Assembly: GCA_051294375.1 (NCBI GenBank)
Contig: CM119268.1
Coordinates: 11,195,710 to 11,259,709, forward strand
Direction of reading: 5' to 3'
DNA: 64,000 bases
Source: Paraspadella gotoi
Lineage: Eukaryota; Chaetognatha
Below are positions 34,331 to 46,698 of the stretch, in pieces (the stretch's first letter is position 1; each line of letters begins with the position of its first letter). Under the pieces are notes generated by a model. That model worked only from the letters and a program-made list of their open reading frames with translations. It was not told the DNA's origin and searched no databases. Position numbers and translations under genes: made by a program.

Positions 34331-36215
34331 CTCTCTCTCTCGCGGGGTCCGTGGGGGTGATTTGAAGGGAATGGGGCAAAATGAATAATGGGCGACTGAA
34401 TAGGGAATTGAGAGGGAATCTCTTTTTGGTTTTGTCTTTTGTTTTGTCAGGTGAGATCCGTGACTGGTGAGTTAAGTTGCTGACTGCGATTCGACGTCCG
34501 AACGGCGTGGAGAATGTGACGGAAGAATGTTGTTGTTGTTGTTAGTCGGTTGAATTCATATTTAATACATGGGAAAATGGACATCCACGATTGAGCATGA
34601 GACCTGAACAATGTTCAGTGAACATTAGGATTTACATATCTCATATTATGTGTAAAGATTATTCGAATGATTTTAAACACCATGTCGCGGTTACTTTCCA
34701 GCTATTTTTCGGCATTTTAATGTAAGAATCGAAAGAAAAAAGAATTGTCTCAATTATGTACGACAAAAAACCCAAGAGTTCTATACAAAAGAAAATTATG
34801 TTTCCTTCTTTTTTATCTTTTTCATTTCTACACTTTTTATTTATATTAATTTCCTGTTCTTTTTTGTTACTTTTTGAGTTAAACCGTTACTATTACAAAT
34901 CCCTGCCTTTTATTAGTCTCATGTTAAATGGTTATTGCATCATCTCCATTATGATAGATTCAGGGATGAATCTTAATTCATATGGCAAAAAAGAGCGGTA
35001 TTAAAAATACATGTAAATGCGGTAGATGCTGTAGATGCTCCAGAATATTATTTTTATATTGTAAAGTATCAATAAAAGTTATAAGGCCCGGTAACCTTTC
35101 TGTAAGCAAAATTATCATTTTTATTTACCTGTCGATGTTTATCAGAACCAAATATCAAACGAGTCAAAAAAGATTTTGTTGAAGTAAAAGACAATGCATC
35201 ATCACATTATGCAGTAACAACTGGTTTACTTTATAGCCTATATCTTAAGGGTGTATTCTTTTTTCAATATTACTTGCATTTAAAATATTGCATAATACAA
35301 TATATTGCATATAATATTATCCAATTTTTTAAATATTGAAATCGGGGAACACATTTCCTGCTCCGCCAGCATTTATAATCAAGGTACTATAATTTATGAA
35401 AAATTGCAAGATTACTTCTTTTACTCTATTAGACTTTAAAATTTTATATTAAAATTTAATTAATAAATATAAAAATTTAAAAACAAGAGGATTAATATTG
35501 TATGAAAATTTGCAAATTACTTGTTTCACTATTTTCTATTTATATTTTATGAAGGATTTAGTATATAATATTATGAAATATTTTAAATTTGATATTTGAG
35601 AATGAAATTAACCGACTTTTCCAAATCGCGACAAATTTTTTTATCATGGTATTCGCGACTTACCTGTTTTAGACTTTCGTTACATATTGGGTTTAAAAAT
35701 CCTGTATTCATTAAGAGTACGTTAAATTATAAAATTGACAGGTCGTATTAAGGTTGCATTATTCTCTTGAGTGTATATGATACCGGGACGACCTTGATAG
35801 ACGGTTTGAAAAATAAACCGTTCAATCTTATTCGTGCCGCTTATTTATTATTTCGGTCTTTCGTGTTGCACCATATTCCAGTAAAAAAAAAATCGAAATT
35901 TCTATCCCGGGGCAACTTGGAACGATAACGGCTTGTTAGGACAAAATTTGTTACGCGTCGGAGTACTAACTGATAAACTTCGAAAAAGTTTTTGTGTTTG
36001 GCGTCTGATCGTAGCCAAGGTAACCTGATTTCTGATTCGAGGAAGACAATCTGGCCTAAGATTTGAAGATCAAGAACGAAAATGGGAAACATTACTATAT
36101 GTAATTGGGTGAAGTGTGCGAGAATGAAACGTATTATTATTATTATTATATTACATCGCAGCTCGGGAAAGAAAGATATAGAATAGCTACATTTAATTTA
36201 AGAACTGGAAGGGGG

Positions 36216-36238
36216 AGAGAGGAGAGAGAGATGAGAGA

Positions 36239-36302
<64 letters not shown>
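36216..36302. repeat. (GA)n microsatellite
   Basis: Long GA tract, nearly pure from 36,240, in the gene-poor region. A less regular GA tract follows at 36,445-36,530. Confidence 0.95.
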
Positions 36303-36308
<6 letters not shown>

Positions 36309-36484
36309 AAAACTGGAAAATGTGAATATTACTATATGTAATGGGTGAAGTGTGCGAGTTAAAACATTATTTTTCCTTTTAAGATAGTAGTATCGCAGTT
36401 CAAGGGAAAGGAAGATAAAGAATAGCTATATTGTAATTTATTTAAGAAAAGGAGGAAGGAGAGAGAAGAGGAGAGAGAAGAGAG

Positions 36485-36519
<35 letters not shown>

Positions 36520-37689
36520 AGAGAGAGGTTAAAAGAGGAAGAAAGGGGGAAAAATAGAGAGAAATAGAGTGGACAAAAACGCAAACGCTCAAGTTTGATG
36601 ATTGAATGTTAATAAACTTATGACAGTAGCTCTTAGAATTCAAAGCTGTTTAATAATGTTTTCTTTGATAAAACTGTCCATCCGGAGTCATTAAACATTA
36701 GGGTGGAGTGATGAAAAGATGAGTGATTGAACATTATTTTTTTGCTGCCTATGGACATATAATTAATGAATTTTAAATCCTTTTTAAAAAAAAATTAGCA
36801 TAACAGTATAGCAAATTCAAATATTTTATGTAGTAATATCCTTATAAAATCGTCAAATTTTAAAATAATTTTTTTTTATTTTTAAGAACTGATTTGGATT
36901 CACTGTAAAAAACTAAGAAACTTTTATAAAAATTATTATATGATATTTTAATGTTTAGATCACAAAAAATGACTAAAACGTTTTAACATATATAAGTTTC
37001 TACTACAGAGAATAAAAAAGTCAGGAATTTTTACCTTTTTTCTTATTTTAAATATTGAAGATGACAGAATTTTTCATAACATGTTTTATATTTTGATTCA
37101 ACTTTTTATGAAGAATCTGAATCTTTAATAAAAGTTTTATAAAAATTATTTTTACAATTATTATTTTATAAGGATATTACTACAAATATATTATATTTTA
37201 CTATTCTGTTCCCGAGATAATATGAACAAAATATTTTTTGTACTAGTTAATCATACTATCTTACATCTAAATATCATTGTTCGATCATTCAAATAAATTT
37301 TTTGTTCTTGAGTGCTCCACTCTATTAAACATACTTATATTCAACCTTTTACGCTGATGAAACTGATCTCTTAAACGGATGGGACGAACTGTCAAACAAG
37401 CGGGAAGTGACTCTGCGTCTGTTACAAAAAAAAAAGCAGTTGTTGGCTTTTCGCTCAAAAATCATCGACTTGTAGCCCAAAAGCGGCGACCTTCAAGGTT
37501 CAAGAAGTTCTCTCTCTCGCTCTCTCTGTTTATTTCTTTTTCTTTATTCATTTAGAAACAATAATAAGCAATTTAAATCTGCAGCTACACTATCTTATGA
37601 TCATATTTTTGTAAATAACTTTGTTTTTTATAACTTTATGAGCTTCATAAATTAAATAATATGGTGGACTAAAATTCACCAACCGTTCA

Positions 37690-37900
37690 TCAGCGGCCAT
37701 CGGTGCCGGAGGCAAGTCATTCGCCTCCCAACCCAAAGGTCCGGGGTTCTAGCCTGGTGGCCGCCTAGCAGTTAAGAGGGATGGGGCGCTTAACCCGCCT
37801 GTAACATGGTGTTACAGCCTGATCCAAAGCTCAGGGACTGCTTATTTTGAACGGTTCTGTCATTAACACTTATCAATAATTACTGTCTCTTCAATAAAAT
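37690..37900 (+). mobile_element. tRNA-derived SINE, related to family 2
   Basis: B-box GGGGTTCTAGCC with a GC-rich tRNA-like head, followed by AGCCTGATCCAAAGCTCAGG, which matches the body motif of the SINE at 19,237. The A-box is degenerate. The sequence ends in an AT-rich tail. Confidence 0.5.
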
Positions 37901-38475
37901 TATTAACTCTCACGTTAAGAAAATATTAATCATATGCGGAACAGTCGCGACCTTAAACCTAAATTGCACAACTCGGTGAAATTCACGGCTTTCTCCCCCT
38001 CTTCTTCATCTCGCGTTTCACTTTTCGTAAAAGTAGATGAAATGAATCATGACTCAGCATTTTTTCTGTGAAGAATATTCTTTTTTGGCAACAGTTATTT
38101 TTGCTTTCTGAATTTTTAGCTTTGAATTGTTTTGTATTTTTCAAACAAAGACTTAAAATTAAAAAGTTTGACCAATCTCAAGCCCAATTTCTGCAGGTCT
38201 CGACCTCGGCAAAACGTCAAAGCACTTCTTTGAGAGACTATCTCTCAGCCTTCAGCGCGAGAATGGGGACCTGCTTGCTTCCCGAAGTCCCGTGATTGAG
38301 TTGCCTCCTCATTTGACTTTGCCCGATCATCTCTTCTTTTTTCTAAATTTCTTCATTTTTGGTTCACTTTTATTGTTAACATATAAAAAGTTTTTTGAAA
38401 CCATTCCCGCAATTATTTGTTTGCTCTATTTTTTTAAAAAAATGGTCTACTTGAATTTCTTGACAGATCTTGAAA

Positions 38476-39414
38476 ATGTCGTCTTCATCCTCATCCTCCA
38501 TCGACCTTTGCCAATTTTGCTCGATTCAATTCGACGAAGAGGAAAACGAAGAAGACAAAATACAGCATAGGATTTTAGAATGCGGACAGACCATAAAAAA
38601 GTCGAAAAAATGTAATTCGGATTTCCGCTTATCGGTCGTCCAATTCAACGTCGGAGGCCTTCGGAAACGACGAGAGGCGTTAGAGCGATTTTTGAATGGA
38701 CGCGACGACGTCATCGTCTCGTTAAACGGGACACGGTATACCGGGGAAGATGACACCGACGAAGATAGCGATGACGATGGCGACGATAGCGACGATAGCG
38801 ACGAAAGCGAATCGCCCGGTTTCGAGTCGATTCCTGGGTACGAACTGTACAAAGACGACTTCGACGAAGAGATCACCGGCCTCGCAGGCGGCGTCGCTTT
38901 TTTAGTGCCGGAGAATTTCAAAGTGAAGAAAACAACGAAGGACCGCGGGCTGGATAATCTAAGAATCGTTGTATCCTTGCCTTGCGGACATCGTTTAAAC
39001 CTGATGTCCTATTATAATCACCCACGAAGCGGGGAAGCCGGTCTGCCCTCTATTAGGGAAATCAACGAAAACGCCATCCGAAAGTTCTTCTATAAAAAGC
39101 CCACTCCAGGACGGCATAGATCCAAAGGGGCCACCGTTAATCTGCTTGTGGGAGACCTCAACGCCAACCACGAGATGTTCGGCTCCTCAAAAACGGACAC
39201 CACCGGCAGAGATTTGGTCGAAATCCTAGACGACCAAAACCTCTGCTGCCTTAACGACGGAACGCCCACTCGCGGAAAAAACGTACTCGACTTCGCCATC
39301 ACCGACCGAAATTCGGTACGCCACGTGGCGTCTTGCCGCGTCCTTCGTCATATGAAGGACAAAAAAAACCAAAAATCGGATCATCGTCCCTTAGAAATCC
39401 AATTGGTATTCTAG
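38476..39414 (+). CDS. endonuclease/exonuclease/phosphatase-fold protein of non-LTR retrotransposon type
   Basis: Single exon of 312 codons from ATG 38476; an acceptor-like TTGACAG lies just upstream, so a 5' exon is possible. A C-x2-C-x16-H-x4-C cluster at the N-terminus could bind zinc. Then follow the EEP motifs: VVQFNVGGLRKRR (catalytic Asn), GDLNANHEMFG, GRDLVEILDD, LNDGTPTRG, LDFAIT and SDHRPLEI. These match the apurinic-like endonuclease of LINE elements, not typical cellular EEP enzymes. The usual metal-binding Glu of the QE motif is replaced (DVIVSLNGTRYTG), and a long Asp/Glu/Ser run follows it. No reverse transcriptase is present. It may be a domesticated LINE endonuclease or a relic with an intact frame. 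Confidence 0.75.
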   Translation: MSSSSSSSIDLCQFCSIQFDEEENEEDKIQHRILECGQTIKKSKKCNSDFRLSVVQFNVGGLRKRREALERFLNGRDDVIVSLNGTRYTGEDDTDEDSDDDGDDSDDSDESESPGFESIPGYELYKDDFDEEITGLAGGVAFLVPENFKVKKTTKDRGLDNLRIVVSLPCGHRLNLMSYYNHPRSGEAGLPSIREINENAIRKFFYKKPTPGRHRSKGATVNLLVGDLNANHEMFGSSKTDTTGRDLVEILDDQNLCCLNDGTPTRGKNVLDFAITDRNSVRHVASCRVLRHMKDKKNQKSDHRPLEIQLVF

Positions 39415-40916
39415 GAGTAAGCATTGAGAAGTGATGACTTCAAAATGCTCATTACCCTTTACCGACTTTCGCTAATGTGGTGTCTTTTTTGATAAATGTT
39501 ACAATTGGATCAGGTTTCCTACCCCCCCCGCTATCTTTGATCGTATGGTTTATAAGAATTATTCGTATGAAGATTTATCATTTGGTACATTAACCTGCGA
39601 AGTGATGAGACAACTGAGAATCGACTTAAGGAATACTACCCAATAATCACACTCGTTTGTACATATTCAATAACTAAAATTGTAAATCATTCTAACTTTT
39701 TCTATACTATATATCGCAAATATAATAATAAACAAAGCCTTACTGTTGTTTTATTTATTCAATTTCAATATATAGCTGATGTGAATGCAGTTTCGACAAC
39801 GTAAAATCAAGCGGTGCGTCGTACGCGAATAAATCACTTGGCGACGATAGATTTAAATCGCCTAACAATTAAGTATCGAGTCAGGGATGTTACCCCATAG
39901 TCCAGTGAATCAGACTCGGATCTATGGAAACGGGACGGCGAAAAGTGTTGCCATGAATAATCGCGTTCAACGTAAACATTGCGAAAAACAGGAGAACGTA
40001 GTAAGTCGAACATTTTTTTTTATAATTCAAGATTTTATTCGTTATAATGAAGCAGTACGAAGTACGAAACTAAGACATTTGACGAATACAAATCAAAATA
40101 CAAAAAAGACAAATTCTAGGTTTTCTTTGAGATATTAAGCTGATTGCAAGAAAAACGATAAAATGATAACAAGTCGATTAAAAAAATAATAATCGAAAAA
40201 AAATTATGTAAAATGTATAATCTACTCGTTATTGGCGTGTCTAATGCTGCTAAATAAAATTAACAACAAAGAAACAATGAGAGTTAAACTAATAAGTTTA
40301 AATAAAATTAAGTGTGAACTAAATTGTATCACGACCGACGCAATAAAAGAAGAAAACTGAAAATAAAAACGAAAGCGATACGAAACTTGGTACATATAAA
40401 ACTACGCAGACTGGATGGCTTTCTGATGTGTTTTCTATCACTTAAGTAGTGCGTTGAATAAGTCGTGAACATTGTAGTCCCCATGCGGTTTTGAAGGAGC
40501 GCTTTGGGCGGAACCCAGGGGAATATTTAATCTACTAAGAAACGCTAAGATTGTAAAAAGCCTTACATCCATAAACGTTTCTTAAATGACTGACCGTTTG
40601 CCGAGAACTCCAAAACTAGTCCAACCCGCAACGCTCCATATTAAGTACTTTAATTTTAGTACTCTACCATAGCGCAAAGTCGATTATCTCAAACGGTTTC
40701 GGTAACGACGGGTTCTATAAAAGGTTCAACGCGCTTTTTCTGGTGCGCTTGTGTGGAATAGAGTGTGATTAGAGAAACTAGAGAAAAGAAAAGATTGGAA
40801 GGGCAGAAGGGAAAGAGAAAATGAGAGGGGGAAAAAAGCAAAAAGAGAAAAGTCACGTTGTTCTGTTACGACTTCCGGCGCCCCCCCTCTCCCCCACAAA
40901 AACCCGTCTTAATTAT
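39415..40916. other. intergenic region between convergent genes
   Basis: 3' flanks of the EEP gene (AATAAA near 39,727 on the plus strand) and of HOMER. Otherwise AT-rich with no recognised gene or repeat. Confidence 0.6.
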
Positions 40917-42723
40917 TCACGAGATGTCGACGACGACGCCCAACCGCCGGCTGATCTCGGACACCTCGGCGATCTTAATGGCCAGTTCCTTCTGCAGATC
41001 CAAGATTTCCCGCTTTCCGGCGGCGGAGATCCCGTCCTTGGGAGAACCGCCCCCTCCCCCGGGCGACGAGGAGGAAAGGGAGACGAGCTCGTCCACTCGT
41101 GCCTTCAAGACGCGGATCGTCTCATCTTTTTGCTTCGTTTCCGAGCGGAGAATCTGGGAGATGTAAACGATGGAGAAAGTGATAAACGAGAGGGAAGTAT
41201 TACAGAAATAAAGAGATACTGTACGGATTAAGATGGAATTGTAAAAAAAGATAAGGAAAACAAAGTTCAAAACGTAAAGAAACATGACGAGATCGTAACC
41301 ATAAACGTTCTTTCGACTTGAGCCAAATTCTGATACCTCGACTTTGGACTGTAGTTCCAGCAAATCCGTCGTCGGGAGGTTGGAGGCCTGACTCGCAGAG
41401 CCTCCACCCGTCGTCGCCTGATCCGCGGAGCTCGAGTCATGGAGGCACTTCTTCAGGCGCATGTTTTCCTCCTGTACGAGGAAAGAATGATAAGCACGGA
41501 GACGGTGAATTTTATCAAAATATCACTTCCTCTGGCCATTATGTAATTTATCTCACTTTATATGCGGATAATTGCTTGCGCCATTCCTCGACGTTGGTCG
41601 ACGATTCTTGCAACGCGGCAGTCAACCGCTGATTGTTCGTCTTTAACGTGATCAATTCTTGTTCCCATTTTTTTGCGTTCGCCGAACTGAGAGAGAGAGA
41701 GAGAGAGAGAGAAAGGAATGAAAAGTTTTGGCGACAACATTCAACAATCATTTCTTTTGCCAAAGTGATACCTTTGTGAGAGGGCGAGTTTAAGCCGCTC
41801 GTTTTCATACTGCAGGGCGGCGATTCCGTCTTTCGCGTCGCCTCCACCGTTCTCCAGTTTAATTTTGGAAAACTCATTGTCGATCGAGGAAAATTTGGCG
41901 TCGTCTACTTGGATCAATCATTAGTTTCAAAAGCTGAAGTCTAAAAGCAACTTTAAATTTCATTTTCGCATAAAATTGACTAAAAATAAAAATTGAATAC
42001 TTACCTCCGTTGACATGCGGTGGGGAGGTGGTGGGTGGGGGAGGAAGGCCGCTCGGAACGGAGTTGGCGTCGTTTTGCTGAAGGCAGGCGTTGGTGGCGG
42101 AGGGCGAGGCCCCTGCGGTGTAGGGAGAGACGTGAGGATGGACGGAACCTAGGGTCGGGTCGAACAAAAAGGTAAGTTTCGATTCTAACCACGTCCGCCG
42201 CTAATTTCGCGCACCTGAGGTAAAGCTAGTGGACATGTTGTGCGGCTGCGCGGCGGCCGTGGTTCCGTCGGTCGCCGACGCGGCGGGCGGCGGGGCTCCC
42301 TCGCGCGTCAACTCCTTGATCTCCTTGAACTTGTCGACGAAGGCGGTGAGATCGCGTTCCGAGGAGAAGCCGAGCCCGTAGATGGTGTTGGCGCGGGGGT
42401 CAGACCACTGGCCGAATTTTTGCGACGTCTTGGTGAAGGTCATCGTCGGAGTCACCGTGCTGTTGATGATCGCCTTCGATCCTGTTGGCAATTATTAAAC
42501 GTTAACGTAAATGGAATTTTCATCACTAAAGACTAAAGACTAAAAGTTGGTTGGCTAAAACCATCCCACCTTCCACGCTGATGATCCTGTAGGCGTTCCT
42601 CGTGGAATCGTAAAAATAAGAGACGTTGACGGCGGAGGCGCTGGAAGGCAGCCATCGCTTCTTCGTCTCCGGATCAATGTGAAACACGTGGGCGCGGGTA
42701 GTGAAGATCGGCTGTTCGCCCAT
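40917..42723 (-). CDS. HOMER: HOMER scaffold protein
   Basis: Seven exons: 42570-42723, 42215-42481, 42005-42148, 41772-41907, 41557-41686, 41337-41471 and 40917-41153, all in phase. The N-terminal EVH1 domain is strongly conserved: [79 protein letters not shown]. It binds PPxxF ligands such as metabotropic glutamate receptors, IP3 and ryanodine receptors, and Shank. A proline/serine linker follows. The C-terminal half is coiled coil ([47 protein letters not shown]) for tetramer assembly. Glycine/serine runs interrupt the last coil. MGEQPIF is chosen as start because it is the family N-terminus; an in-frame ATG lies six codons upstream. Confidence 0.95.
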
Positions 42724-43205
42724 CACGGGGCTGGGGTTCAAAAGGGGACTTCAGAGGGCAATCAGGGGGAAGGGGAGGAATTCACGGTCTCGATTTGACG
42801 TGCGGCGATCGTGTCTGCAAAATTGGATGGCGTCGGGTACAGGACAGGCGTCTAAGGGCGAATTCGTGGGACGGAATACCACACGTTTGTTCTTTTCAAT
42901 ATTTTTTTCTTGAAAATATTGAAATTTTTAACGACGGCGAATCAAAGTCTGCGGCGAAGTTGAATTAATTGTTTGTATAATTCACTACCAAAATCGTTTT
43001 TGTCTCGTTCGTTTCACACGTGATTACAATTTTCAATTACAAGATGTTTGGACCCAAAAGAAGAGGCCCCCACGCGGCTAGAAGAAGGAGAAAAAAAATG
43101 TGAATCACAATTCGGACCTAAAAACATCATCGCCATTCGAAAACCCGTTTCATTCTGAAAACAAAACAAAAATCGAGAGCGCGAGATTGTAAAAGGGTGA
43201 AAGCT
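42724..43205. other. HOMER promoter / NAE1 3' flank
   Basis: Spacer of about 480 bp between two minus-strand genes. No recognised feature; it should hold the HOMER promoter. Confidence 0.5.
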
Positions 43206-45502
43206 TCATAATCTGAGAGTGATCGAAGTTTGTCTCATGGCGTTGTAGATAAGGGTGTTGTCCACGGGGACAAACTGTTTAGTGATGAGTTTGATAACTT
43301 CCTGCGCTGCGACGCCTCCCATAAAGGCGGCGACGGAGTGGAGCTCGGAGCCGCCGAATCGGCACACTTCGTGGATCAGGTCCTCTTTCACCATGGTTTC
43401 GGAGAGAGAGAGATCTTTAGGGGGATATGGTAAGAATATAAACAGATTACAAAGCATAGCAATAAAATCCGACCCCTGAATCCACACGCTCTGTACTTAC
43501 CCGACATGACGCCGACGAGGTGTGTCTTGAGGACGGGGATGTCGTCTTCGATGTCAATTTCCCCGGGAAATCGGTTTAGCTCAGAATGGAAACGGTCGAC
43601 GGCGCGGATCAATGGATAAAAGGCCGCGTCAGACTCGGGGTCCATCTCCAGCGCCTCCGTCAAAGCATCAGACGGACTAGAGGAGTACTCTTGTTCAAGA
43701 GAACGGTACCTGACGAAGAATATGTATTAACTGCAATTGTTGGACTCAAATTTTTGAAGAATCCCTTAAACAGTCAACATTTCTCATTAATTAACGTTTT
43801 ATTAATATTATTAATTAATAAAACATTAATGAAATGGCTTCTTAGTTCCTATAATTATTTCTGGTCATACCTGATGAGGCGGAGAAAAGCGGCGTTGCGA
43901 CAGAACGAGTGAACCTCCTGCTCACGAACATGAATCTCGACGTCGTCCTATAACGAGTTTAACATTTTTTAAGAAAATGAGAAAAAAATGCTTGGTTTTG
44001 TTTACTCCAACCTTACCTGTTGTAATATAGAGTGCATGTGATTGGTGACGCAAGCAATGTGGTTTGCCGCCTGCTGCTTGAAGATTCGTTGAAGAGCGAT
44101 GTATCGTTCCGAATCGGCTGTCATGTCTACAAATAAAAGAACTGGAATTATTAAATTGCTCAAAACCCCTAGGAAGTCAAACTCAAACTAATCTTTAATT
44201 TACCCGGCAAGGTTCCTCTTAGAGGAAGAAGCCCTTCCCCTTCTTTTTCCACGAATTCTCGAACGGCACGAGCGAGGATCCAAAAGGACGACTGTTTCCC
44301 CGAAGGGTTCGTCGTCTTCGGATCGTAGAGAATCTCCTTAACTTCGCTGGGAACCGAGGGAGCCGCCAATGACGTGATGACGTGCTTGACGGCCTCGGCG
44401 ACGTTTTCCTCGTCCTCGGGCACGCCGTCCTCGTTGTGCCGCGCCATCCCGCGGACCAATTCCTTAAATTGCGACTTTTCCTTGTAATTTTTGGGAGGGT
44501 TGCCTTCGTGGGTTCTACGCCAGTCCTTGAGCGCGTGGTGGAGCAGTACGAGCCACGGAGTGTGCATGTGGTCCTTCTTCGACATCGTCGTCGGATCCTG
44601 AGCCTCGAAATAGTCGAGTAGTTCGGGAAAAGGGCAGAGGAGACGAAGGTCGGGTAGCTCGTCGTCAGGGTGTGACTCGACCACTGCGTGTTCCTTGGAA
44701 TTTCAACAGGGCTTGTTAAAGTAATAATTCATCTCATCTTCGATCCGCTCTAACCGGTACGGCGATGCGTAGGTAACCGAGAAACCCGTTTGTCCAGCAC
44801 ACGACCAAAGGGACGCCGGCGCCCCAGAGAAAGCCAGCGAGCCGAAGCAAAGTCTTGGATGAGAGTTTAGAGGCGACAACAACGTCGAAGGAAGCGAAAA
44901 AATCGGGACGGTTACGCAGGATCTCCTCGCAGGACTCGGCGATGAAGTCGCCTGACGAAATGACATCGGGTTTAACCATAAGACACTTCCGAGTTGATTT
45001 TGATGTTCTGACGCACTCGTACTCACCGGCGACGTCTGGGTTGAGCTCCAGCAACGAGTCGACGGCCACTTCGGCCCGGGACCGACCGACGCTCTCCCGG
45101 CCGAGGAAGAAGTTGTTGCCCGCGTCTTCGCCTCTTAAGAGTTGAGCGTCGACGATGGTGAAGGAGGAGACGCCGGGGAGAATGCAATTTTTGAGTATCT
45201 CCGTTCCTGTTGCCGTCGCGTTTATCAGACAGACTCTGGAAGAGGCACGATTAATGGGGAAAATACGTAGAATGATAAAATATCATGAACTAATCCCAAC
45301 TCATTTGAAATCACCTCGCCCTTTCCAATTCAGTCTGACCGTGATCTCCCCACAGGCGCAACTGCCGGTCGTATTTCTTCTGTTTGTCAAGTGTTATTGG
45401 GGATTTTGGAGAGGGAGTGGCCATCCCGGAAAAGGCGCGAATGTTGGCGGCGCTGCCAGAGTCCGACATGGTCAGCCAATTAGGAGAGCCAACTGTCGCC
45501 AT
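43206..45502 (-). CDS. NAE1: NEDD8-activating enzyme E1 regulatory subunit
   Basis: Eight exons: 45315-45502, 45027-45235, 44755-44951, 44204-44693, 44017-44126, 43871-43947, 43501-43709 and 43206-43414. The product is the APPBP1 half of the NEDD8 E1, which with UBA3 adenylates NEDD8 and passes it to UBC12 for cullin neddylation. Diagnostic stretches: [114 protein letters not shown]. The start is uncertain. ATG 45502 gives [14 protein letters not shown] 45469 (MSDSGSAAN) follows a CAG acceptor-like site with a pyrimidine tract. About 25-35 extra residues precede the conserved start compared with the human protein. Only about 90 bp separate it from GPN3. Confidence 0.95.
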
Positions 45503-45592
45503 AAAAAAGAAGCCGGCGAATTTAAATAAAAAACATAACAAAAAAAAACTTAAAAAAAAAAGAAACGAAACGAAATTCGCAGCGGTCAAGTT

Positions 45593-46698
45593 TCACGAGT
45601 TAAAATAATCCGTCTCATCATCCGGGACTCCGCTGTCGCCGTCGTCGACGTCCCTCTCCGGCGCCTCCTGCACGTCGAGATCCTCGCCGAACTGAATGGC
45701 GTTGTTGACGGCGTAGAAGACGGTCTCGATGGAGTCTTCGTCGGTAACGTCGAGAGGCACGAATCGGACGAGGGAAAAGTCTTCGACGACGCGCGCCAAC
45801 GACGCCGTCAATTTAGCGAAGCGGCGCTTGAGTGGGTGTTGGGGCATTGAGGGTGTGGAAAGGCTGTCGGTCTCGTCCTCTTCCTCGAGGGCGAAGGAAT
45901 CGGGATCCAAAAAGTCCTCCATCCGCTTTCGCGCCGCCTTGTCCAAAAGGTCGACCTTTATGGAGAGAGGAAGGAACACGACGAGAAGAGACTGAGGAAG
46001 AATAATCAGAAAAAAACCCACCTTTGACATGACGTTCACGTGAGGAATTTCCAGGGTGACCATCGCCGAGAGCGCGGTCAGAGATCCGCTGAAGTACTTC
46101 GCGACGTCGACGAGAAAGTGAGAATCTAAGAGGAATACGCCGCAGACGCGAAAGTCTTTGTTGTGGAGAAAGCGGACGAAGTCCCGCATGACGGGCAAGT
46201 GAGTGTAGAGTTCGATTTGACCAGGACAGTCGAACAAGAAGTAGTCGTCGTCGTAGTCGCCCAACTCAGACTCGACCCAGTCGAAGTTCTGAAATCGAAC
46301 GGATTGTGAATCAAAACGACGCAGCTATTATTAATAATTTTTTTTTTAATTTCCGCCTCACCTGCGCGAAATATTCCATGCAGAAAACGAGTCCGCCGTT
46401 GGGTCCGAACCGAAGGTCGTCGTCTTCCATTGCGTCTTCAAGAGAGATAAGATCGCGAACGTCGGCGGCGACGTCGTAGTCGAAGAATTCTGCCGCCGGA
46501 TCGAGGTTTATCACACGGACTGAGGTCGGTTGTGATAAAACAGGGCACGTCTCGTTAACTATCAATATTTCGTTTCAATTACTATACCTAATACCTACCC
46601 GTCTTTTTGCATATTTGTCCGTGTCGCTGAATAACCGAGCAGTAAGTTGATTTACCGCTGCCTGCCGGCCCCATGACCAATTGCGCGAACCGGGTCAT
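45593..46698 (-). CDS. GPN3: GPN-loop GTPase 3
   Basis: Four exons: 46599-46698, 46362-46519, 46022-46288 and 45593-45955. [20 protein letters not shown] carries the Walker A P-loop, [20 protein letters not shown] switch I, and [14 protein letters not shown] contains the Gly-Pro-Asn insertion that names the family. [20 protein letters not shown] is Walker B/switch II. GPN3 works with GPN1 in cytoplasmic assembly and nuclear import of RNA polymerase II. The C-terminus is acidic and of usual length (about 295 residues). A charged insert ([14 protein letters not shown]) lies before [11 protein letters not shown]. Confidence 0.95.

Larger units (their letters stand above)
34331..38475. other. intergenic region, DNAH2 promoter side
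   Basis: No gene recognised. It holds the DNAH2 5' flank and two GA-rich microsatellite areas (36,216-36,302 pure (GA)n; 36,445-36,530 mixed). These two share flanking sequence (ACTATATGTAATGGGTGAAG type at about 36,090 and 36,335), suggesting a local duplication. A SINE lies near 37,700. Short hydrophobic frames such as the one at 34,756 look like AT-rich noise. Confidence 0.6.

Noticed and set aside
34756-35004. Hydrophobic small ORF (LSFLHFLFILIS)
   Set aside because: T-rich low-complexity sequence with no splice or homology support.
36105-36643. Glu/Arg- or Ser/Leu-repeat ORFs over the GA tracts
   Set aside because: Simple translations of (GA)n microsatellites.
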